Below, piece after piece: positions 18,952 through 27,609 of a DNA stretch of 64,000 nt. Made by a program: the position numbers and the translations under genes. The notes below the pieces were generated by a model. That model worked only from the letters and a program-made list of their open reading frames with translations. It had not been told where the DNA came from and ran no database searches. The number at the start of each line of letters is the position of its first letter. Position 1 is the first letter of the stretch. The DNA is taken from assembly GCF_028714215.1 (NCBI RefSeq), contig NZ_JAQTMS010000002.1, positions 124,001 through 188,000 of the forward strand. The letters run 5' to 3'. This DNA comes from Rhodoferax sp. (GTDB lineage Bacteria > Pseudomonadota > Gammaproteobacteria > Burkholderiales > Burkholderiaceae_C).

Positions 18952-19494
18952 TCAGTGCCCCTTGGGGTCGAATGCCGCCCACTGAACACGGTCGATGACC
19001 CGGCCGTCCTTGATAGCGCTGCGCCGCAGATCGGCTTCCTTGACGTAGCCGCACTTGCGCGCGACCGCTTGCGAGCCTTCGTTCCAGGCAAAGATCGGCG
19101 CGTACAAGCGCGTCACCTCCGGCAGCGTCGCCCAGGCCCAAAAGGTAACCAGCGCCAGCGCCTCGGACGTGATGCCACGCCGCCAATGCGCTTGTCCGAT
19201 CCAGTAGCCCACCTCAGCGTTACAGCGCAACCAGCCGTCTTCAGGGCGCACCGAAATACAGCCAACGACCTGCCCGCCCACGTCCACTCCCCATACATAG
19301 CCAAGTGAAGCCGGCCGCGCACCGCACCACCACTGCGCATCGGCCAGGGTGTAGGGCCGCGGAAAGCCTTCAAACAGATTGCGCCACACCGCCTCGTCGT
19401 CGGCATGCTGGCGCATCGACGCTGCGTCGGCTAGGGTCAGGGCGCGCAGGACACAGCGCGAACCCGATAGCACAGGCACATCAAGCGCACTCAT
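18952..19494 (-). CDS. GNAT-family N-acetyltransferase (RimJ/RimL-like)
   Basis: A 180-aa acetyltransferase with the RimJ/RimL layout: LTLADAASMRQHADDEAVWRNL near the N-terminus, the VGCISVRPED strand, and the acetyl-CoA loop region EVGYWIGQAHWRRGITSEAL. The substrate could be a protein N-terminus or a small amine and cannot be told from sequence. It lies 37 bp after ivd and 25 bp before can on the same strand. Confidence 0.85.
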   Translation of the reverse strand: MSALDVPVLSGSRCVLRALTLADAASMRQHADDEAVWRNLFEGFPRPYTLADAQWWCGARPASLGYVWGVDVGGQVVGCISVRPEDGWLRCNAEVGYWIGQAHWRRGITSEALALVTFWAWATLPEVTRLYAPIFAWNEGSQAVARKCGYVKEADLRRSAIKDGRVIDRVQWAAFDPKGH

Positions 19495-19531
19495 TGAACG
19501 CGCTCCGATTCATGCCGCTGCTCCTGCTGCA

Positions 19532-20710
19532 TTACATGGTCTCCGCAAACAGCTCGCGTCCAATCAGCATGCGGCGGATCTCGCTGGTGCCGGCGCCGAT
19601 CTCGTACAGCTTGGCATCGCGCCACAGGCGCCCCAGGGGGTACTCGTTGATGTAACCGTTGCCGCCAAAGATCTGTACCCCTTCACCGGCCATCCAGGTG
19701 GCTTTTTCGGCGCACCACAAAATGACCGAGGCACAGTCCTTGCGCACCTGGCGCACGTGCTCGACACCCAACAGATCCAGGTTCTTGGCAACGGTGTAGG
19801 CAAACGATCGCCCGGCCTGCAGCACCGTGTACATGTCGGCCACCTTGCCTTGAATCAGCTGAAACTCACCGATGCTTTGGCCGAACTGCTTGCGGTCGTG
19901 AATGTAAGGCAGCACGTTGTCCATGACCGACTGCATGATGCCCAGCGGCCCGCCGGTGAGCACCGCGCGCTCGTAGTCCAGCCCGCTCATCAGCACTTTG
20001 GCGCCGCTGTTCAAACCACCCAGAATGTTCTGCGCCGGCACCTCCACATCCGTGAACACCAGTTCGCCGGTGTGCGAGCCGCGCATGCCCATCTTGTCGA
20101 GCTTTTGCGCCACTGAAAATCCTTTCATCCCTTTTTCGATCAGGAAGGCGGTGACACCGCGGGCGCCCAGTTCAGGTTCGGTCTTGGCATAGACCACCAG
20201 CGTGTCGGCATCGGGGCCGTTGGTGATCCACATCTTGCTGCCGTTGAGCAGGTAAAAGCCGCCCTTGTCCTGGGCCCTGAGTTTCATGCTGATGACGTCG
20301 CTGCCGGCACCCGGTTCGCTCATCGCCAGGGCCCCGACATGCTCGCCGGAAATCAGTTTGGGCAGGTATTTGCTGCGCTGCTCGGGCGTGCCGTTGCGCT
20401 TGATCTGATTCACGCAAAGATTGCTGTGCGCGCCATAGGAGAGGCCCACCGAGGCCGACGCGCGGGAGATTTCCTCCATCGCAATCATGTGCGCCAGATA
20501 GCCCATGTTGGCGCCGCCAAACTCCTCGCCCACCGTGATGCCCAGCAGCCCCATATCACCCATCTTGCGCCACAAGTCCATCGGAAACTGATCCAGCTTG
20601 TCAATCTCGCCGGCGCGCGGCGCGATCTCGGTTTGTGCAAATTCATGCACTGCATGGCGCAAGGCGTCAATGTCTTCACCAAGCTGAAAGTTGAGTCCCG
20701 GCATGTTCAT
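19532..20710 (-). CDS. ivd: Isovaleryl-CoA dehydrogenase
   Basis: FAD enzyme of leucine catabolism, isovaleryl-CoA to 3-methylcrotonyl-CoA. The feature that separates it from other acyl-CoA dehydrogenases is the catalytic Glu in [18 protein letters not shown], the isovaleryl-type position. [28 protein letters not shown] and [21 protein letters not shown] also fit. The start at 20710 ([10 protein letters not shown]) follows AAGGAA; the 46 in-frame codons upstream run through two family A repeats and are not coding. A LiuR-type regulator gene lies upstream. Confidence 0.95.
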   Translation of the reverse strand: MNMPGLNFQLGEDIDALRHAVHEFAQTEIAPRAGEIDKLDQFPMDLWRKMGDMGLLGITVGEEFGGANMGYLAHMIAMEEISRASASVGLSYGAHSNLCVNQIKRNGTPEQRSKYLPKLISGEHVGALAMSEPGAGSDVISMKLRAQDKGGFYLLNGSKMWITNGPDADTLVVYAKTEPELGARGVTAFLIEKGMKGFSVAQKLDKMGMRGSHTGELVFTDVEVPAQNILGGLNSGAKVLMSGLDYERAVLTGGPLGIMQSVMDNVLPYIHDRKQFGQSIGEFQLIQGKVADMYTVLQAGRSFAYTVAKNLDLLGVEHVRQVRKDCASVILWCAEKATWMAGEGVQIFGGNGYINEYPLGRLWRDAKLYEIGAGTSEIRRMLIGRELFAETM

Positions 20711-20743
20711 GGTTTGTTTCCTTGTAAAAAAATTCCCAATTGC

Positions 20744-20852
20744 TTGGGGACAGAGCGGGTTCGCTTCGTGCAACCGCGGTCTGCCCCGCAAATTCCAAAC
20801 GGTTGGGGACAGAGCTGGTTCGCTTCGCGTAACTGCGGTCTGTCCCACAAAA
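20744..20852 (+). repeat. Family A dispersed repeat, tandem pair
   Basis: Two complete copies in the same orientation between the thioesterase gene and ivd: 20744-20794 (ends in CTGCCCCGCAAA) and 20803-20852 (GTTCGCTTCGCGTAACTGCGG, ending TCTGTCCCACAAA). The second is nearly identical to the copy at 49880. They sit inside a probable operon, between a stop and the next ribosome-binding site. Confidence 0.9.
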
Positions 20853-20854
20853 TA

Positions 20855-21286
20855 TCAGTATGTCTTCGGTACCGGCATCAGCGTTTGCTGCATCACCGCG
20901 CAAGCACTCTCCTGGCCATCGGAGGCAACGTGCGTAACGTCCACCCGGGTCACGATGATGCGGCGCCCGGCCTTCACCACTTGCCCGCTGGCCTGCATCT
21001 CGCCTCCCTGAAAAGCCGCCAAAAAATTGATCTTGTATTCCACCGTAGTGACCTCCATGCCCGGCGGCGCCTGCGTCAAGCCGGCATAGCCACCGGCAAT
21101 ATCGGCCAAGGCGCCGATCGCGCCGCCGTGAAAACCATCCTGCTGCTGCGTCACCTTGTCGGAGTACGGCAAGGCGATCTGGCACCGGCCCGACTCGACC
21201 CGTAGCAGCCGCGCGCCCAGGTGCCGCATCATGCCTTGTCGCTCGAAGCTGCTTTGCACACGCGCCAAGGGAGTCTGATCTGTCAT
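20855..21286 (-). CDS. PaaI-type hotdog-fold thioesterase
   Basis: Predicted acyl-CoA thioesterase, 143 aa from the ATG at 21286 (MTDQTPLARV), which is preceded by AGGAAAG; a longer frame to 21325 has no support. The hotdog active-site helix is seen in QQDGFHGGAIGALADIAGGYAG, where the acidic residue is the catalytic Asp, and VEYKINFLAAFQGGEM is the paired strand. It lies between liuR and ivd and may recycle CoA during acyl-CoA catabolism. Confidence 0.88.
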   Translation of the reverse strand: MTDQTPLARVQSSFERQGMMRHLGARLLRVESGRCQIALPYSDKVTQQQDGFHGGAIGALADIAGGYAGLTQAPPGMEVTTVEYKINFLAAFQGGEMQASGQVVKAGRRIIVTRVDVTHVASDGQESACAVMQQTLMPVPKTY

Positions 21287-21328
21287 CGGTATTCTTTCCT
21301 GTGGGTTGCGGCATGGCCCGGGCACGGG

Positions 21329-21766
21329 CTACTCGTTCCCGAGGTTTCGCTTTGCGGCCCGGTTCTTCGCCCCGCTCTTGCTGAGGCTTTTTGCCAGCAA
21401 GGCCTTGGCTTCACGCTGGTGCACCTTGAGCTCGTCGAGATTGGCCTGCAAGTCGGTCATCTGGGCTTCCAGCTGCTTTTGATGCTCGGCAATCACCAGC
21501 AAGAACTTGCGCAACTGCGGCCCGGTGTCCCGCGGGCTGTCGTACATGTCAATGATTTCCTTGGCCTCGGTCAGGCTCAAGCCGAGTCGTTTGGCACGCA
21601 GCGTCAGCTTCAAACGAGTGCGGTCGCGCCCGCTGTAGACCCGGTTGCGGCCACCGGGACCGGAGCGCTCGGGCTGCAGCAGACCCATGTCTTCATAAAA
21701 ACGCATGGCCCGCGTGGTCAGGTCAAATTCGCGCGCCAGATCGCTGATGCTGTAAGTGATAGCCAT
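21329..21766 (-). CDS. liuR: MerR-family regulator, LiuR-like
   Basis: A 145-aa MerR-type activator: N-terminal winged helix (YSISDLAREFDLTTRAMRFYEDMGLLQPERSG), the RNRVYSGRDRTRLKLTLRAKRLGLSL second helix, and a C-terminal dimerisation coiled coil. Start at 21766 (MAITYSISDL) rather than 10 codons upstream. It heads the minus-strand run thioesterase-ivd-..., the arrangement of LiuR, regulator of leucine and isovalerate use in proteobacteria. No metal-binding cysteines are present, consistent with an organic effector. Confidence 0.82.
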   Translation of the reverse strand: MAITYSISDLAREFDLTTRAMRFYEDMGLLQPERSGPGGRNRVYSGRDRTRLKLTLRAKRLGLSLTEAKEIIDMYDSPRDTGPQLRKFLLVIAEHQKQLEAQMTDLQANLDELKVHQREAKALLAKSLSKSGAKNRAAKRNLGNE

Positions 21767-21827
21767 AACTTGTGCTCGACAAAGGTGACAACGCAAATGG
21801 GCCTCCCCACCTACAATGTCGACCTTG

Positions 21828-21851
21828 ATTGACGTTTACGTAAACGTCAAT
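21828..21851. promoter_or_regulatory. LiuR-like operator palindrome
   Basis: A perfect 24-bp palindrome: ATTGACGTTTAC followed directly by its reverse complement. It lies between liuR and the divergent hydrolase gene. The core TTTACGTAAACG resembles the published LiuR motif. A TTGACG at 21829 with TATGGA 17 bp on gives a plausible plus-strand promoter overlapping the site. Confidence 0.75.
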
Positions 21852-21874
21852 TATGGAGCAAATCAGGAGCCCCT

Positions 21875-22966
21875 TTGAATCCACCCGCCAACCGATCTAC
21901 CGATGAACTCGAAAAGCAGTTGCACTATCCCCTGGGCGAGTTGCTGCCGGCCCCCGGCGCCAGCGTGACCGTGGCGCCCGGCGTGAAGTGGCTGCGCATG
22001 GCCTTGCCGTTCGCACTCAACCACATCAACCTGTGGCTGTTGCGCGATGAGATTGACGGCCGCGCCGGCTGGAGCGTGGTCGACTGCTGCATCAGCACCG
22101 AGCTGGCGAAGGCGCAATGGGAACAGATTTTCGCCAATGAGCTGGACGGACTGCCGATCCTGCGGGTGATCGTGACCCACATGCACCCCGACCACATCGG
22201 CCTGGCGTATTGGCTGTGCGAGCGCTGGCGGGTTCGTTTGTGGATCAGCGCCACCGACTTCAACCTGGCGCGCATCGGTAGCGAAGGGCCGACCGGTTTC
22301 GGTGGTGATACGGCGGCCGCTTTCTTCGCCTCCCATGGCCTGACTGACCCGGTTTCGGTGGCCAAAATAAGGGGGCGCGCCAACTATTTTCAGACCCTGG
22401 TCCCCTCGGTGCCGCGCCAGTACCGGCGTCTGATGGACGGCGACACCCTGACCATTGGCGCCCGGCAGTGGACCTGCATCGCCGGCTACGGTCATGCGCC
22501 GGAACACATCTCGCTGTACTGCCCTGAATTGCGGGTTTTGATCGGTGGCGACATGATGCTGCCGCGCATTTCCACCAACGTCAGCGTCTACGACCAGGAG
22601 CCCGAGTCCAACCCGCTCAGGCAATTTCTGGATTCGATCGACAAGTTCCGCGCACTCGACGCCGGCACACTGACGCTGCCGGCACACGGCAAACCGTTCA
22701 CCGGTCTTTATCAGCGCATCGGGCAGCTACATGAGCACCATCGGGAGCGCTTGGCCGAAGTGATGCGGGCCTGCGAGGCCCAGCCTTGCAGCGCGGCCGA
22801 CATGGTGCCGGTGCTGTTCAAACGCACGCTCGACCTGCATCAGACCACTTTTGCCATGGGCGAGTCGATCGCCCACCTGCATGCGCTGTGGTTTGAAGGC
22901 CGCTTGGGGCGCACGCTGGACAGCGATGGGGTGTATCGGTTCTACGCCCAGCGCGCTGGCGCTTGA
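21875..22966 (+). CDS. MBL-fold metallo-hydrolase
   Basis: A 363-aa metallo-beta-lactamase-fold hydrolase with the metal motif THMHPDH (HxHxDH), a later His in GYGHAPEHI, an Asp in IGGDMMLP and the terminal His of LPAHGKPF. A winged-helix-like C-terminal part (VLFKRTLDLHQTTFAMGESIAHLHAL) resembles glyoxalase II-like or acyl-CoA hydrolase members. The start is a TTG at 21875, set by AGGAG six bases upstream. It is divergent from liuR across the shared palindrome, so it may belong to the LiuR regulon; the substrate is unknown. Confidence 0.85.
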   Translation: MNPPANRSTDELEKQLHYPLGELLPAPGASVTVAPGVKWLRMALPFALNHINLWLLRDEIDGRAGWSVVDCCISTELAKAQWEQIFANELDGLPILRVIVTHMHPDHIGLAYWLCERWRVRLWISATDFNLARIGSEGPTGFGGDTAAAFFASHGLTDPVSVAKIRGRANYFQTLVPSVPRQYRRLMDGDTLTIGARQWTCIAGYGHAPEHISLYCPELRVLIGGDMMLPRISTNVSVYDQEPESNPLRQFLDSIDKFRALDAGTLTLPAHGKPFTGLYQRIGQLHEHHRERLAEVMRACEAQPCSAADMVPVLFKRTLDLHQTTFAMGESIAHLHALWFEGRLGRTLDSDGVYRFYAQRAGA

Positions 22967-23796
22967 TCCTTGAGCTGACTGCGCAGCGTGGCGTAATCCG
23001 GCACCACGCTGCGCACCGTGGCCCAAAAGCGCGGGCTGTGGTCCATCACGCGCAAATGACTGAGTTCATGCGCCACCACGTAGTCAATGACCGCCTGGCG
23101 AAAATGAATCAGGCGCCAGTTGAGTCGAATCGAGCCGTCAATGTGGGCACTACCCCAGCGGGTAGCGGCATTGCTGAGCGACAACTTGCGCCACTGCACT
23201 TGCAGTTGCGGCGCAAAGTGATCCAGCCGCTCGGTGAAAACCCGCTTCGCTTGGCGCATCAGCCAGCCGCACACCGCGTCGCGAATTTGATCCGGCGTGG
23301 CGGCCGGCGGCAAACTGACCAGCAGAACCGGAACGGCAGCATCGGCCTTCAGTTCCACCCCGCCAGCAGCAGCCAAGGGGTGTGGCGGAGCCAGCCGCAC
23401 CGTCAACGGCGCTCCCATGAAAAAAACCACGGCGCCGTCGCACCACTCGATGCGCTGGGCATCCAGGCGCTCGTGGCGCTCCCGCGTCTGACCCAGCTTC
23501 TTGAGGATCCAGTGCGACTTTTCCTGCAGGGCGGCGTCCACCTCGCGCAGCGGCACCCAGCGCGGAGCACTCACCACCAGACCTTCCGGACCAACCAGAA
23601 AACCAATGCTGCGCCGCTGGCGGCGCTTGAATTCATAAGCCACCAAGGTGTCGCACAGACGCGCTTCGCGATTGGCACGGGGATGGCAAAAACCCGGCCC
23701 GGCCTTCAGTTCGGCAGTGGCCGGCGCCGCTTTTTCTGGCTCCGGCGCCGGCTCCGGTGCAAATAGATCGAGCGTGAAGCGCAGCAAGGGGTGCAT
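22942..23796 (-). CDS. YgjP-like zinc metallopeptidase (M48/DUF45 type)
   Basis: A 284-aa protein with the zinc motif HELSHLRVMDHSPRFW (HExxH plus a third His) in the last 60 residues, preceded by WRKLSLSNAATRWGSAHIDGSIRLNWRLIHF, which is diagnostic for the YgjP/DUF45 group. The N-terminal half carries RRQRRSIGFLVGPEGLVVSAPRW. Biological substrate unknown. Its 3' end overlaps the convergent hydrolase gene by 25 bp. It is the last gene of the corC-lnt-gly-gmhB-plsC run. Confidence 0.85.
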   Translation of the reverse strand: MHPLLRFTLDLFAPEPAPEPEKAAPATAELKAGPGFCHPRANREARLCDTLVAYEFKRRQRRSIGFLVGPEGLVVSAPRWVPLREVDAALQEKSHWILKKLGQTRERHERLDAQRIEWCDGAVVFFMGAPLTVRLAPPHPLAAAGGVELKADAAVPVLLVSLPPAATPDQIRDAVCGWLMRQAKRVFTERLDHFAPQLQVQWRKLSLSNAATRWGSAHIDGSIRLNWRLIHFRQAVIDYVVAHELSHLRVMDHSPRFWATVRSVVPDYATLRSQLKDQAPARWA

Positions 23797-23806
23797 TGCG
23801 CTGCGA

Positions 23807-24544
23807 CTACCGGTAGACCTCGGGATCGATGCGGCGCATCTCGGCTTCGATCCAGGCCTCGACTTCGCGCATCAGTTCCTTGGGTTCACGGCCGACGCTG
23901 GCAATCGGCTTGCCAATCGACACCTCGACGATGCCGGCGTGCTTGATGAAGCCCTGGCGCGGCCAGCATTTGCCCGACGACACCGCAATCGGCACCACCG
24001 GCGCACCGCTGTCCACCGCGAGGCGCGTGCCGGCGGTCTGGTAAGTGCCTTTCTGGCCGCGGGCCATGCGCGTGCCCTCGGGGAACAGGATGATCCAGGT
24101 GCCTTGGGCCAGCAACCGCTTGCCCTGCGCCACCACGTGCTTCAAGGCCTGCGCCCGCGATTCGCGGTCGATATGGATCATGTCCAGCCGCGCCATGGAC
24201 CAGCCAAAAAAGGGAATGCGCAGCAGCTCGCGTTTGAAAACAAAGGCCAGCGGATGCGGCATCAGGGTCGGCAACAGCAGCGTCTCCAGCGTCGACTGGT
24301 GCTTGGACAGCAGAATCGCCGGGGTGGTCGCGCCCTGCGGCAGGTTTTCCAGGCCGCTGACCCGCACCTGAATGCCCAGAATCACGCGAGTGCCCCAAAT
24401 AACCAGGCGAAACCAGTTGACGGCAAACCACCACAGCGGCGTGCGCTTGACCCAGACCGAAATCAGCACCAGCGTCAAGCCCCAGGGAATGACCGTCAGC
24501 AGCATCCACGCAAAGTGCAAGATTGACCGGATCAATGCCATCAC
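23807..24544 (-). CDS. plsC: 1-acyl-sn-glycerol-3-phosphate acyltransferase
   Basis: Second acyltransferase of phosphatidic acid synthesis, in the inner membrane. A hydrophobic N-terminus is followed by the acyltransferase motif KHQSTLETL (HX4E in place of HX4D) and motif III FPEGTRMARG. At 245 aa the length fits. The ATG overlaps the gmhB stop (TGATG), showing tight coupling. It may equally be a lyso-ornithine or lysophospholipid acyltransferase homologue. Confidence 0.9.
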   Translation of the reverse strand: MMALIRSILHFAWMLLTVIPWGLTLVLISVWVKRTPLWWFAVNWFRLVIWGTRVILGIQVRVSGLENLPQGATTPAILLSKHQSTLETLLLPTLMPHPLAFVFKRELLRIPFFGWSMARLDMIHIDRESRAQALKHVVAQGKRLLAQGTWIILFPEGTRMARGQKGTYQTAGTRLAVDSGAPVVPIAVSSGKCWPRQGFIKHAGIVEVSIGKPIASVGREPKELMREVEAWIEAEMRRIDPEVYR

Positions 24545-25101
24545 GCTGTTGTACTCTCCCGGGCCAGCAGAAAATCAGCAAAGGCGGCCAGATCGGCATG
24601 CACCTGCGTCTCTTGGGGAAAGCTGTCTGGCAAGGTGCGCCCCCGGTAGGCAACCCCTTTGCCGGTCAGCACCAGATGCGGTTCGCAGCCGGCGGCGACC
24701 GCAGCCACGGCATCGCGCACGCTGTCGCCCACCATCGGCACTCCGTGCAGGTCAATCCCATAGCGCTCGCCAATCTGCTCGAACAGGCCCGGCTCCGGTT
24801 TGCGGCAGTGGCAGCCCTCGTCCGGTGCATGGGGACAGTAAAACACGGCGTCCACCCGGCCCCCCACGGTGGCCAGCAAGGCGTGCATTTTGGCGTGCAT
24901 CGCATTGAGCGTGGAAACATCAAACAGGCCGCGCCCCAGGCCGGACTGGTTGGAGGCCAGGACGACGTGCCAGCCGGCATGGTTGAGGCGGGCAATCGCC
25001 TCCAGCGCACCCGGCAAAGGCGTCCATTCGTCCGGCGATTTGACATAGTCGTCGCTGTCTTGATTGACAGTGCCGTCGCGATCGAGGATGACCAGTTTCA
25101 T
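24541..25101 (-). CDS. gmhB: D-glycero-beta-D-manno-heptose 1,7-bisphosphate 7-phosphatase
   Basis: HAD phosphatase of ADP-heptose synthesis for the LPS core. The nucleophile motif is LDRDGTVN, SNQSGLGRG gives the second motif, and VGDSVRDAVAA the metal-binding acidic pair. The GmhB zinc site is visible as CPHAPDEGCHCRKP. The ATG at 25101 gives 186 aa; the frame continues 15 codons upstream towards a family D repeat and is not used. Confidence 0.95.
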   Translation of the reverse strand: MKLVILDRDGTVNQDSDDYVKSPDEWTPLPGALEAIARLNHAGWHVVLASNQSGLGRGLFDVSTLNAMHAKMHALLATVGGRVDAVFYCPHAPDEGCHCRKPEPGLFEQIGERYGIDLHGVPMVGDSVRDAVAAVAAGCEPHLVLTGKGVAYRGRTLPDSFPQETQVHADLAAFADFLLARESTTA

Positions 25102-25131
25102 GAGAGCCTTCGAAGTAAAAGACGACCTGCC

Positions 25132-25276
25132 GCCGGGCCGCCCCAAGGCAGGGCAGCCCCCTCGGGGCTGAGTCCTGCGGCTCCGGGCTTGCCTGCGCAG
25201 GCCGGGACGGAGCGAAGAGACGCTGACTCAGGAAGCGGCCTGTACAGCGACGACACAAAGTGCGGAGCGTGGGGGC
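25132..25276 (+). repeat. Family D dispersed repeat, copy 1
   Basis: A 145-bp element filling the glyS-gmhB gap. It runs from GCCGGGCCGC to GAGCGTGGGGGC and ends exactly at the glyS stop codon. Shared blocks with copy 2 include CTCGGGGCTGAGTCC, TGCCTGCGCAGGCCGGGACG, GCGAAGAGACG and GCGTGGGGGC. It lies in inverted orientation to the copy inside glyQ. Confidence 0.9.
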
Positions 25277-27475
25277 TCATGTTGCTAGTTTGGCAAGATC
25301 GGCCACGCGGTTCATCGCTTCGTGCAGTCTTTTCAGCAGGCCCTGGCGATTCAGGCGTAAATCAAGCGCCTCGGCATTGACCATGACGCCGTCGAAGAAA
25401 TCGTCCACCGGACCGCGCAGCGCAGCCAGGCTTTGCAGCGAGGCGGTGTAGTCACCGGCCTCGAACTGCGTCTGTGCTTTCGGCACCACGTCCTTCATCG
25501 CGGCAAACAGGGCGATCTCGGCCGGCTCCTTGAGCAGCACTTCGCTGACATGCGGATCGACGTCCTGTGCTTTTTTCAGGATGTTGCCGATGCGCTTGTT
25601 GGCGGCCGCCAGGGCGGCGGCTTCGGGCAGGGCGGCGAAGGCGCGCACCGCCGCCAAGCGCTTGGGCACCTCGCCCAGGCGCTGCGGCTGCAGCGCCAGT
25701 ACGGCCTCGACTTCCTGCGCGCTGTAGCCCTGTTCTCGCAGGGAGCCGGCCAGGCGGTCAAAGACGAATGCGGCAACAAGCTCCGGCGTTTTCTGGTCAA
25801 GTTGGGATGGCGTTGTTGTTCTAGAAGTCTGACCGTCTGGTTTTGTCCATTCGCCCCTGATTTCATACCGCTCACAAGCATCGAAAGAGGTGCCAATCAA
25901 CCACGAAACATCTAACGGCACATCCTGCTCGATCAGCATGCGAATCACACCCAGCGCATGACGCCGCAGGGCAAACGGATCCTTGTCGCCGGTGGGCAGA
26001 TTGCCAATGCCGAACATGCCAACCAGGGTTTCCAGCTTGTCGGCCAGCGCGACGACGACTCCCACCAAATTGCGCGGCAACTCATCCCCGGCAAAGCGCG
26101 GCTTGTAGTGGTCTTCAATGGCAATCGCAATGCCTTCGTCGAGGCCGTCATGGCGCGCGTAGTAGCCGCCCATGATGCCTTGCAGTTCGGGGAACTCACC
26201 CACCATGTCGGTCAGCAGATCGGCCTTGGCCAGCCGCGCGGCAGTGTCTGCCTGCTGCGCCAGCAGCTCGCCACCGAGTTGCTGGCCGATGGCTTGGGCA
26301 ATCGCGCGCACCCGCTCCATGCGCTGGCCTTGCGTGCCCAGCTTGTTGTGGTAGATCACTTTGTCCAACCCCGCCACGCGCGACGCCAACGTCTTCTTGC
26401 GATCCTGATCGAAGAAGAACTTGGCATCGGCCAGGCGTGGACGCACCACCCGTTCGTTACCACCAATCACGGCGCTGGCGTCGGCCGGGCTGATATTGCT
26501 GACGACCAGGAACTGGTTCGTCAGCTTGCCGGCGGCGTCCAGCAGCGGGAAGTACTTCTGGTTCGCTTTCATGGTCAGGATCAGGCACTCCTGCGGCACC
26601 TCAAGAAACTGCGGCTCGAACTGGCAGACCAGCACATTGGGGCGCTCCACCAGGCCGGTCACTTCGTCCAGCAGGGCTTCGTCTTCAATCGGGTGGGCAC
26701 CATTGCCCACTTTGGCGGCGGCGGCCAGGAGCTGGCGCAGGATCTCGGCGCGGCGTTCGGCGAAGCTGGCAATCACGGCACCGTCACGGGCCAGCGTGGC
26801 GGCGTAAGCGTCGGCATCGGCGATCAGCACCGGCGACACGCGGGCTTCAAAGCGGTGGCCCTGGGTCGTGTTGCCGGCGGCCAGCCCCAACACCTTGATC
26901 GGCACCACGGTGCTGCCGTGCAGCGCCAGCAGACTGTGCGCCGGGCGCACAAAGTGCACGCTGCTCCAACCCGGCAGCTCGCAATCGGTTTCCAACTGGT
27001 AGCTCATGACCTTGGGGATCGGCAGCTTGTCGATCGCCTCTTCCAGAGCCTTCTGCAAACCGGTGTCCAGCGTGGCACCCGTGACCAGACTGTCGTAGAA
27101 CAAGGCTTCGGCCTTGCCGTCGGGCGCTCGTCTGAGCGCCCTCACGGTAGCTGCCGGATCCGACAGATCGGCGCCCAGCGCCTGCAATTTCTTCAGCAGG
27201 GCAGGCGTCGCCTTGCCGGCGGCGTCCAGCCCGACCGACACCGGCATCAGCTTTTGCTGCACCGCCTTGTCGGCGGCCTTGCGCCAGACTTGCGTGACGT
27301 GCGCGGCCAGGCGGCGCGGCGAGGCGTAAGCGGTCACCACCGATTGCACGCTGGCCAAGCCCTGGCTGCGCAGTTGGTCGGCCAGTTGCGACGCAAAAGC
27401 ATCGCCTAACTTTTTCAGCGCCTTCGGCGGCAGCTCTTCAACAAACAATTCAACAAGCAAATTTTGAGTAACCAT
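25277..27475 (-). CDS. glyS: Glycine--tRNA ligase beta subunit
   Basis: Beta subunit of the alpha2beta2 glycyl-tRNA synthetase, 732 aa. It starts NLLVELFVEELPPKALKKL, has the HD-like and body signatures (LIPEDEAL-equivalent HPIEDEALLDEVTGLVERPNVL, GEFPELQGIMGGYYA, ADKLETLVGMFGIG, PTGDKDPFALRRHALGVIRML) and a C-terminal anticodon-binding domain ending RQGLLKRLHEAMNRVADLAKL. It directly follows glyQ. Nothing in the frame looks disturbed, unlike its partner glyQ. Confidence 0.98.
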   Translation of the reverse strand: MVTQNLLVELFVEELPPKALKKLGDAFASQLADQLRSQGLASVQSVVTAYASPRRLAAHVTQVWRKAADKAVQQKLMPVSVGLDAAGKATPALLKKLQALGADLSDPAATVRALRRAPDGKAEALFYDSLVTGATLDTGLQKALEEAIDKLPIPKVMSYQLETDCELPGWSSVHFVRPAHSLLALHGSTVVPIKVLGLAAGNTTQGHRFEARVSPVLIADADAYAATLARDGAVIASFAERRAEILRQLLAAAAKVGNGAHPIEDEALLDEVTGLVERPNVLVCQFEPQFLEVPQECLILTMKANQKYFPLLDAAGKLTNQFLVVSNISPADASAVIGGNERVVRPRLADAKFFFDQDRKKTLASRVAGLDKVIYHNKLGTQGQRMERVRAIAQAIGQQLGGELLAQQADTAARLAKADLLTDMVGEFPELQGIMGGYYARHDGLDEGIAIAIEDHYKPRFAGDELPRNLVGVVVALADKLETLVGMFGIGNLPTGDKDPFALRRHALGVIRMLIEQDVPLDVSWLIGTSFDACERYEIRGEWTKPDGQTSRTTTPSQLDQKTPELVAAFVFDRLAGSLREQGYSAQEVEAVLALQPQRLGEVPKRLAAVRAFAALPEAAALAAANKRIGNILKKAQDVDPHVSEVLLKEPAEIALFAAMKDVVPKAQTQFEAGDYTASLQSLAALRGPVDDFFDGVMVNAEALDLRLNRQGLLKRLHEAMNRVADLAKLAT

Positions 27476-27520
27476 GATTCCTGATTAGTTGAAGGCAGCG
27501 CCAATACAGCGGACTGTCAG

Positions 27521-27600
27521 CCTGTCATTGCGGCCCCGGATCAGGTCCGGGGTTATAACATCCGGCATCCATGGTTCCCGGGTCAAGTCCGGGATGACAA
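27521..27600. repeat. Family C hairpin repeat, copy 1
   Basis: Lies between glyQ and glyS. It contains GTCATTGCGG, the inverted repeat CCCCGGA-TCAGG-TCCGGGG, and then CCCGG-GTCAAGT-CCGGG followed by ATGACAA. The same parts recur at 53422 and 55546. Confidence 0.75.
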
Positions 27601-27609
27601 ACACCAGTT

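Noticed and set aside
21828..21851. Terminator between liuR and the MBL-fold gene
   Set aside because: The palindrome is AT-rich at the core with no loop and no T-run, and both genes point away from it; operator is the better reading.
23807..24544. Loss of the catalytic Asp in PlsC (HX4E)
   Set aside because: As far as I know, Glu at this place occurs in other betaproteobacterial PlsC-like enzymes, and FPEGTR is intact, so this is not evidence of inactivation.
25958..27409. A 483-codon open frame opposite glyS
   Set aside because: Same reasoning: glyS shows all family motifs and the antisense product shows none.
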